NCBI GenBank assembly: GCA_022768825.1
Contig: JALEJB010000067.1
Location: forward strand, 1-41,734
Length of the DNA stretch: 41,734 bases
From: Lachnospiraceae bacterium
GTDB taxonomy: Bacteria; Bacillota; Clostridia; Lachnospirales; Lachnospiraceae
Reading direction: 5' to 3'
The notes beneath the pieces were generated by a model. The model had not been told where the DNA came from. It did not search any database and saw only the letters and a list, made by a program, of their open reading frames with translations. Made by a program: the position numbers and the translations under genes. This document shows, one piece after another, positions 19,105 through 26,023 of this stretch (its first letter is position 1; each line of letters starts with the position of its first letter).

Positions 19105-20055
19105 TTATAATGCCACATAGCCAAGTAAGCAAAGCAGTGTCGTCACAATGGAAAAGACAGCCACCACTCTGGTCTCTGACCATCCACCCAGCTCAAAATG
19201 GTGATGGATCGGTGCCATACGAAAAATTCGCTTTCCATGCGTCTTTTTAAAATAAGTAACCTGAATGATCACCGAAAGAATCTCAATCCAGTAGATCATT
19301 CCGACGATCAATATAAAGATCGGCAGCTGCATCATATACGCAGTAGCTGACACAAAACCTCCCAATGCCAGCGATCCGGTATCACCCATAAATACACTTG
19401 CAGGATACACATTAAACAACAAAAATCCAAGCAGGGCACCTACAACCGCGCAGGTGATCGGTGCAACGCCATTGGCGGTTCCGATCGCAACAACGGCAAA
19501 GAATGTGGCCACCAACACCGTAACACTGCTTGCCAGTCCGTCTAAGCCATCTGTAAAATTCACTCCGTTTACCGTTCCGATCACTGCCAGAAACATCACC
19601 GGAAATGCCAAGATCCCAAGATCTAAATATTTTCCGTCGCTAAATGGGATCAGCATCGTCATCGGCACCTTTGCCCAAATCAGGTATGCGGCGAACACCG
19701 CGGTCACTACGATCTCCAAAATCATTTTCTGCCATGGTAAAAGTCCGTCCGAACGTTTCAATACGACTTTTAAATAATCATCCAGAAATCCGATGATTCC
19801 ATATCCCAATGTCACAAATAAGACCGGGATCACATTCGGGTGGTCTTTGACAAAAATCAGACTGGTCACAGTAATTGCGATCAATATGATGAGTCCTCCC
19901 ATCGTCGGTGTCCCGTTTTTTTTCTGATGTGATTCCAATTCCTGACGTTCCGTATTACCAACCTTCAGCTTTCTCAAAAACGGAATAACAACCGGTCCTA
20001 AAACTGCTGTGATCGCAAAAGACAATAATACTGCCAGAATACATGTGTTGATCAT
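19105..20055 (-). CDS. mraY: Phospho-MurNAc-pentapeptide transferase MraY
   Basis: KKNGTPTMGGLIIL, GFLDDYLKV, NFTDGLDGLASS, APIHHHFE; start at 20055 preferred (agaggga RBS). Confidence 0.95.
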   Translation of the reverse strand: MINTCILAVLLSFAITAVLGPVVIPFLRKLKVGNTERQELESHQKKNGTPTMGGLIILIAITVTSLIFVKDHPNVIPVLFVTLGYGIIGFLDDYLKVVLKRSDGLLPWQKMILEIVVTAVFAAYLIWAKVPMTMLIPFSDGKYLDLGILAFPVMFLAVIGTVNGVNFTDGLDGLASSVTVLVATFFAVVAIGTANGVAPITCAVVGALLGFLLFNVYPASVFMGDTGSLALGGFVSATAYMMQLPIFILIVGMIYWIEILSVIIQVTYFKKTHGKRIFRMAPIHHHFELGGWSETRVVAVFSIVTTLLCLLGYVAL

Positions 20056-20211
20056 TTTTATCCCTCTTTCTCTTTGAATCGTTCCATACATACGACGCTG
20101 CATATCAGATTTTCACTGAAAACCTGACACACCCCTTTGCCCCGCACGTATATCCGATCAGTTTTTCGCAAATCCCGATACTCAACACATTAGTATACGT
20201 TATTTTTTGCG

Positions 20212-20856
20212 TCAATGCAAGCCAAGATACGGTAATATGTCCTCAAAAATTTCTTTTGCGATCGGTGCGGCAATGGTTCCGCCGTAATAGATGCCTTTCG
20301 GATCGTGCACCACAACCAAAACCATGACCTGCGGATCATTCGCGGGACAAAAGCCCATAAAGGCAGAGATATACTTATTTGCGCTTCTCGGCAATGTCTG
20401 GGAAGTCGCGGTCTTTCCGCCAATGGAATACCCCTCAATGTAAGCCTTATTTCCACCGCCCTGTGAGACGACACCCTCCAACAGTCTTGCCATCTGCTTT
20501 GATACATCCTCGGACAGGATACGATTTTTTTCGGTTGTCTGATAATGGGACGTATAATCCGTCAGCACCTTTCCCTCTTTATCCTCTGTCTTCAATGCAA
20601 AATGCGGTGTGATCCGAAGTCCCCCGTTGATCAGCGAACCGGCCGTCGTCATCAACTGAATCGGCGTCACCTGAAAGCTCTGCCCGAATGCCACGGTTGC
20701 CAGTTCCACCGGTCCGATGTTTTCCGGCTTGTGCATGATCGTACCTGCCTCACCCGGCAGATCCACACCGGTTTTATCCAACAAACCGAATTGTTCAAAA
20801 TAATGATAAAACCTGTCTGCACCCAGGCGCAGACCTACTTCAATGAATACCGGGTT
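20212..20856 (-). CDS. spoVD: C-terminal part of interrupted SpoVD-like class B PBP (split gene, 3' exon-like half)
   Basis: In-frame from NPVFIEVGLRLGADRFYHYFEQFG through DLPGEAG, GGKTATSQ to the stop at 20212; continues the N-terminal half at 24838-25929. Confidence 0.9.
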   Translation of the reverse strand, partial: NPVFIEVGLRLGADRFYHYFEQFGLLDKTGVDLPGEAGTIMHKPENIGPVELATVAFGQSFQVTPIQLMTTAGSLINGGLRITPHFALKTEDKEGKVLTDYTSHYQTTEKNRILSEDVSKQMARLLEGVVSQGGGNKAYIEGYSIGGKTATSQTLPRSANKYISAFMGFCPANDPQVMVLVVVHDPKGIYYGGTIAAPIAKEIFEDILPYLGLH

Positions 20857-21709
20857 ACCCGTTTTTGGTACGGCATCTTTTTTGTATGATCGCTATGACG
20901 CTTTCCTGATATTCCTTTGTTACAATTGCAGGCAGGGCATTGTCGATATAGATCCACTCACGCTCCTCTAACCGGACTCTGCATTTTTGTTCAAAATCAT
21001 ATTCATACTGATGAAGGATCACCGTACCGTGTGCTCTTGGCGCATACAGCATTCCCCGCCAGGCGCTGTCTGAGATCCGTTTTCCGTTTTTACTGTGCAC
21101 TCCTTTTTCATACATGACGTTTGCAATATGGTAAAAACTGTCCCCCGCTTCTGCCATGGCAAACGCCTCCCGGTAAGCCTTTGCCTCTGCTTCGTTGATC
21201 CGGTATCTGTCCTTTTCAATCTTATCCCATCCAAACATCGGCACACTGATATTGAGTCCGCTTTTCTTTTCCTGTCTTCTCCGGTGCGAATTTTTGATCT
21301 TTTTGGATAATTCCCTGCTGAAATCCTCCGCCATGATTGCCTTGATCCCTGTGATCAGCGAGTCCTCCGGTTCATAAAACCGCCCTTCTATATAGAGGTA
21401 CAATCGTTTCTTACACTGATTCATCTGATCCAAAAACAGATACCAGTCTCTCGCGGATCGCATGAGACGGTCAATCGATTTGATCATGATCACATCAAAC
21501 AGATCCGTGTGCATATCCGCTAAAAGTCTCTGGTATTCCTTTCTTTTTTTACTGGATGTCCCCGATTCACTTTCAATATACTGTGCGCTCACGATCCAGC
21601 CCAGTTTTTTTGCCAACTCCACACTTTCTTCCACCTGTACAAGAAGTGCCGAGCGCTGTGCCTCCTCTTCGGTGGAGCAACGATTATAGATAGCTACCCT
21701 TATTTGCAT
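20855..21709 (-). CDS. Short large-serine recombinase (284 aa; catalytic plus recombinase domain, no C-terminal zinc ribbon/coiled coil)
   Basis: VAIYNRCSTEEEAQ nucleophile motif, IKSIDRLMRSARDW, ELSKKIKNSHRRRQ; ends at ...IVTKEYQESVIAIIQKRCRTKNG*. Confidence 0.93.
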   Translation of the reverse strand: MQIRVAIYNRCSTEEEAQRSALLVQVEESVELAKKLGWIVSAQYIESESGTSSKKRKEYQRLLADMHTDLFDVIMIKSIDRLMRSARDWYLFLDQMNQCKKRLYLYIEGRFYEPEDSLITGIKAIMAEDFSRELSKKIKNSHRRRQEKKSGLNISVPMFGWDKIEKDRYRINEAEAKAYREAFAMAEAGDSFYHIANVMYEKGVHSKNGKRISDSAWRGMLYAPRAHGTVILHQYEYDFEQKCRVRLEEREWIYIDNALPAIVTKEYQESVIAIIQKRCRTKNG

Positions 21710-21775
21710 AAAAGCCTCATATTTTTTGTTCTTTTACCTATTTATATTCAAAAAATAACGGAATATGGTTTTTTG

Positions 21776-21804
21776 TTGACTTCAATGCGTTAAACTAGTA
21801 TAAT
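21776..21804 (+). promoter_or_regulatory. Sigma-A type promoter for the ABC transporter genes
   Basis: TTGACT (21776-21781), 17-bp spacer, TATAAT (21799-21804). Confidence 0.85.
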
Positions 21805-21875
21805 TCTGTGACGTAGGGTTTTTTTTATCAAAAAAACCAAATCCTACAGGAAAAGAAAATATGGAGGATAGAAAC

Positions 21876-22895
21876 ATGAAAAAATTTCTTGCACTTGTTT
21901 TAACCTGTTCTATGGTATTCGCAATGACCGCATGCGGAAGCTCAACAGCAAATGATTCTGCCGCATCTTCAGATTCGGTTGCAGAGAATACCACTGACAA
22001 CACAGAAAGCGCAGACAGCTACACCGTTGGTATCTGCCAGTTAGTACAGCATGACGCACTTGACGCTGCTACACAGGGATTTAAAGATGCCCTTGTCGCA
22101 GAGCTTGGCGAAGGCGCTGTTACCTTTGACGAGCAGAACGCTCAGGGTGATTCCAACACCTGTTCAACCATTGCAAACAGCTTTGTTTCAGACGGCGTTG
22201 ACTTAATTCTTGCCAACGCGACACCTGCTCTTCAGGCAGCTGCTGCAGCAACCAACGAGATCCCGATCCTCGGAACATCCGTTACCGAGTACGGTGTTGC
22301 TTTAGGAATTGACAACTTTGACGGAACCGTTGGAACCAACGTATCCGGTACATCTGACCTTGCTCCGTTAAACGGACAGGCTGATATGCTTGCAGAGTTA
22401 TTCCCGGATGCAAAAAATGTTGGTTTACTTTACTGTTCTGCTGAGGCAAACTCACAGTATCAGGTAGATACCATCAAAACTTACTTAGAGGGTAAAGGCT
22501 ATACCTGTACATACTACTCATTCGCAGATTCCAACGATCTGTCTTCCGTAGTAACAGAAGCTACCTCAAACATGGATGTCATCTACGTTCCAACCGATAA
22601 CACCTGTGCATCCAACACCGAGCTGATCAACAATATCGCTCAGCCTGCTGGTGTTCCGATCGTAGCCGGTGAGGAAGGAATCGCTGCCGGATGTGGTGTT
22701 GCTACACTTTCTATCAGCTACTATGATTTAGGAACTGCAACCGGAAAAATGGCAGCTAAGATCTTAAAAGGTGAGTCAAATGTAGCTGAAATGCCGATCG
22801 AGTACGCTCCGCAGTTTACCAAGAAATACAACCCAACCATCTGTGAAGCACTTGGCATCGAAGTACCAAGCGACTACGAGGCAATTGCACAGTAA
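21876..22895 (+). CDS. ABC transporter substrate-binding lipoprotein (COG2984/TrpX-like)
   Basis: Lipobox MKKFLALVLTCSMVFAMTACGSS; YTVGICQLVQHDALDAATQGFKDAL; ggagg RBS before 21876. Confidence 0.88.
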   Translation: MKKFLALVLTCSMVFAMTACGSSTANDSAASSDSVAENTTDNTESADSYTVGICQLVQHDALDAATQGFKDALVAELGEGAVTFDEQNAQGDSNTCSTIANSFVSDGVDLILANATPALQAAAAATNEIPILGTSVTEYGVALGIDNFDGTVGTNVSGTSDLAPLNGQADMLAELFPDAKNVGLLYCSAEANSQYQVDTIKTYLEGKGYTCTYYSFADSNDLSSVVTEATSNMDVIYVPTDNTCASNTELINNIAQPAGVPIVAGEEGIAAGCGVATLSISYYDLGTATGKMAAKILKGESNVAEMPIEYAPQFTKKYNPTICEALGIEVPSDYEAIAQ

Positions 22896-22927
22896 TCTGA
22901 AATTGCTGAATCATTCAAATGAAAGAT

Positions 22928-23035
22928 CGTCGCCCATGAGAAACGCTATGCGTTGGGGCGACGAGTCATCAGGATTCGCTTGTGAATCCTGATAAGAATG
23001 GCCAGCGGGAGTCCCATACACTCCCGCTGATTTTT
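22928..23035 (+). terminator. Three consecutive hairpins between the binding-protein and permease genes, the last terminator-like
   Basis: cgtcgccc/ggggcgacg (22928-22963), atcaggattc/gaatcctgat (22968-22993), cagcgggagt/actcccgctg + TTTTT (23003-23035). Confidence 0.75.
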
Positions 23036-23104
23036 ACTTATTTTAAAACTGACTATTCCGTGTCATCCATTGTCAGATGATGCAAAAGAAATGGGGATAA
23101 AATA

Positions 23105-24025
23105 ATGAATATAATGAGTTTAATCAATGCCCTTCCGGGTGCTGCCGCACAGGGTCTCATCTGGGGAATCATGGCAATCGGCGTTTACATCACTTTTCGT
23201 ATTTTAGACATCGCAGACCTGACCGTTGACGGTTCGCTTTGTACCGGCGGTGCCGTCTGCATCATGATGCTGCTCTCCGGTCACAGTGTCGGTGTGGCGA
23301 TCATCGCTGCTATTCTGGTCGGAATGATCACCGGTCTGGTAACCGGAATCTTTCATACTTTTATGGGAATCCCAGCCATCCTTGCCGGAATTCTCTCCCA
23401 ACTGTCTTTGTATTCGGTAAACTTGAAAATATTGGGAAAAGCAAATCAGGCAATCAATGTAGATAAATACAGCCTGTTGGTTTCGTTGAGATATATTAAA
23501 AATGTTGCATTTTACAAAAACACATTATTTATTGTCGCAATCATCATCTTAGTTGTGGTTGCGGTACTCTACTGGTTTTTCGGAACCGAGATCGGATGTG
23601 CTCTGCGTGCAACAGGCTGTAACGGCAACATGTCAAGAGCACAGGGAATCAACACGAACTTTTCAAAAGTGCTGGGTCTGATGATCTCCAACGGACTGGT
23701 TGCGTTATCCGGAGCTCTCCTGACACAGTATCAGGGCTTTGCGGATATCAACATGGGACGCGGAGCGATCGTCATCGGACTGGCCGCTGTCATCATCGGC
23801 GAAGCTGTATTCGGAAAGATCTTCCGCAACTTTGCACTGCGTCTGATCGCAGTCGCATTCGGTTCGATCATCTACTATCTGGTACTCCAGTTCATCATCT
23901 GGCTGGGTGTAGATACAGATCTGTTAAAGATGCTTTCTGCTTTACTGGTAGCCATCTTCCTTGCAGTTCCATACTGGAAGAGAAAATACACCAAAGGATC
24001 TGTTAAGAAAGGAGGAGCAAACTAA
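23105..24025 (+). CDS. ABC transporter permease (COG4120-like)
   Basis: Multi-TM; GLIWGIMAIGVYITFRILDIADLTVDGS. Confidence 0.88.
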   Translation: MNIMSLINALPGAAAQGLIWGIMAIGVYITFRILDIADLTVDGSLCTGGAVCIMMLLSGHSVGVAIIAAILVGMITGLVTGIFHTFMGIPAILAGILSQLSLYSVNLKILGKANQAINVDKYSLLVSLRYIKNVAFYKNTLFIVAIIILVVVAVLYWFFGTEIGCALRATGCNGNMSRAQGINTNFSKVLGLMISNGLVALSGALLTQYQGFADINMGRGAIVIGLAAVIIGEAVFGKIFRNFALRLIAVAFGSIIYYLVLQFIIWLGVDTDLLKMLSALLVAIFLAVPYWKRKYTKGSVKKGGAN

Positions 24026-24819
24026 TGCTTGAGATTTCACATGTAACAAAGGTGTTCAACGTGGGCACTGTCAATGAAAAAGTCGCATTAAATGACTTCT
24101 CTTTAACACTGGAAAACGGAGATTTTGTCACCGTCATCGGCGGAAACGGAGCCGGTAAATCCACCATGATGAATGCGATCGCCGGTGTGTGGCCGGTAGA
24201 TGCCGGAACGATCAAAATTGACGGAACAGATATCACAAAGCTTCCGGAGCACAAGCGCGCAGCTTTTCTTGGCCGCGTATTTCAGGATCCGATGACCGGT
24301 ACTGCTGCTACCATGGGAATCGAGGAAAATCTCGCACTGGCTGCCAGACGCGGTAACAGACGTACACTTCGCGCCGGAATCAAGGCATCCGAGCGTGAGG
24401 AATACCGTGAATTATTAAAAATACTTGGTCTTGGTTTAGAGGATCGTCTCACCTCAAAGGTAGGACTTCTCTCCGGTGGTCAGAGACAGGCTCTGACTCT
24501 TCTCATGGCTACGATGAAGAAACCGAAGTTGCTTCTCTTAGACGAGCACACCGCAGCGCTTGATCCGAAGACTGCTGCTAAAGTATTGGAGACCACTGAT
24601 CTGATCGTCAATCGCGATCACCTCACGACTCTGATGATTACGCACAACATGCGTGATGCGATCGCACACGGCAACCGACTGATCATGTTAAAAGATGGAA
24701 AAGTCATTCTCGATATTCGCGGAGAAGAGAAAAAGAAACTGACTGTCGAGGATCTGCTTCACAAATTCGAGGAAGCCAGCGGTGAAGAATTTGCAAATGA
24801 CAAGGCAATCTTAGGTTAA
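24025..24819 (+). CDS. ABC transporter ATP-binding protein (COG1101-like)
   Basis: GGNGAGKSTMMNAI Walker A, LLSGGQRQALTLLMA signature, LLLLDEHTAALDPKT Walker B; ATG overlaps the permease stop. Confidence 0.93.
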   Translation: MLEISHVTKVFNVGTVNEKVALNDFSLTLENGDFVTVIGGNGAGKSTMMNAIAGVWPVDAGTIKIDGTDITKLPEHKRAAFLGRVFQDPMTGTAATMGIEENLALAARRGNRRTLRAGIKASEREEYRELLKILGLGLEDRLTSKVGLLSGGQRQALTLLMATMKKPKLLLLDEHTAALDPKTAAKVLETTDLIVNRDHLTTLMITHNMRDAIAHGNRLIMLKDGKVILDIRGEEKKKLTVEDLLHKFEEASGEEFANDKAILG

Positions 24820-24837
24820 AATACCATAAACCTGCTT

Positions 24838-25929
24838 ACAGGAATTTTGCAAACCGACAGCGAAGCTTTCGCTTCCGTGTCCCCTTACACGGGCACAACG
24901 GATCCGTCGGTCTTCGACTGTAATATATCCCGGACAGTAAAATTGATCTTCCTCTGTGACGACGCCTTCTTCTAAGGCTGCGGATGCAGTGATGATCTTA
25001 AAGATACTGCCGGGTTCATAGGTGTCATTGATACAGCGGTTACGCCACATATTGTTCAGGGCGTCCTGTTTCGTGGCACCTTCTTTTTGTTCATATCCAT
25101 CTACAAGCGTAAACGGCGAATTGAGATCAAATTCCGGCACATCCACACTGGCGTACATCTCTCCGTTTTGCGGGTTCATAACAAGAATCTGCACGCTTTC
25201 CGCCTGTTTTTGTTCCATCAGTTTTTCTGCTTCCTGCATACAGTATTTCTGAATATTATAATCAATCGTCAGATACAGATCATTTCCAACTACCGGCTCT
25301 TTGCGCCGCTCTCCCACGCCCTCCAATTCGATTCCTTTGGCATCGGTCAACGTCAGGATCTTTCCGGGCTGTCCTTCCAGTTCCTTGTCATATTGGACTT
25401 CCAATCCCACAATTCCCTGATTATCTCCGCCGGTAAACCCCAGAATCTTGGATGCCAGATTTCCATATGGATAGACGCGCTTATAGTCTTCATCTACTTT
25501 TACGCCGTCCAGCTTTCGGTTTCTGATCTGATCCCCGGTTTCAATCGGAACATTCGAGGCAATCTTCTCTCTGGAACTTACTTTCTCGACTTTTTTCCGG
25601 ACGGTTTGTTCATCTATTTCCAACAAATTCGATAATTCACGTATGACCGTCTCCGCGTCTGTCAGCTGACTATGGATCACACTGATCGTACAGACCGTCT
25701 CATTGGATGCAAGCAGAACACCATTCCGGTCATAGATGCATCCTCTCGCCGCTTTGATCTCCCGCTCCCGCTCATGGATATCCGTCGCCTTGTCACCATA
25801 ATAGGACGATCCCCACACCATGAGGTATACCAGTCTTCCGATCAGAAATGCCGTAATAAAAAAAATCATCAGGAATATGATCGCATTCTTTTTCCTGTGA
25901 TGTGACTGTGTCACTTGTCTTTGCTGCAT
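24838..25929 (-). CDS. spoVD: N-terminal part of interrupted SpoVD-like class B PBP (as it stands, reads on to a stop at 24811, adding KQVYGILT)
   Basis: TM segment, PBP dimer domain, SxxK in YEPGSIFKIITASAAL, ends GHGSESFAVGLQNSC at the element boundary. Confidence 0.9.
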
Positions 25930-25978
25930 AACTGCCCTCTATACTTCTTTGTAAAACCATATTCTTTGTTGATATAAA

Positions 25979-26009
25979 AAATGCACTCATTGAATATGAG
26001 TGCATTTTA
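25979..26009 (-). terminator. Terminator between the intact PBP and the spoVD-like gene
   Basis: aaaatgcactcat tgaat atgagtgcatttt hairpin. Confidence 0.75.
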
Positions 26010-26023
26010 AATCTACTGTTTCA

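Larger units (their letters stand above)
20855..24839. mobile_element. Serine-recombinase intervening element carrying an ABC transporter, inserted in the spoVD-like gene (3,981 bp plus one core copy)
   Basis: 4-bp TTAC core at 20855-20858 and 24836-24839; removing one core plus the element restores the PBP reading frame at SCN; serine recombinase at one end. Confidence 0.9.

Noticed and set aside
20212-20784. Treating the 190-aa ORF as an independent gene
   Set aside because: The PBP frame continues upstream without a stop to the element boundary (20856) and joins the N-terminal half exactly; the listed start is an internal TTG
20379-20889. Plus-strand ORFs over the PBP C-terminal half and recombinase end
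   Set aside because: Antisense to well-supported coding sequence with no recognisable domains; also considered and dropped as an RDF candidate
20855-24839. Assembly chimera as the cause of the split PBP
   Set aside because: Clean 4-bp core, exact frame restoration, a recombinase at the boundary and dyad-symmetric circle junction are all expected of a real integration; cannot be fully excluded without reads
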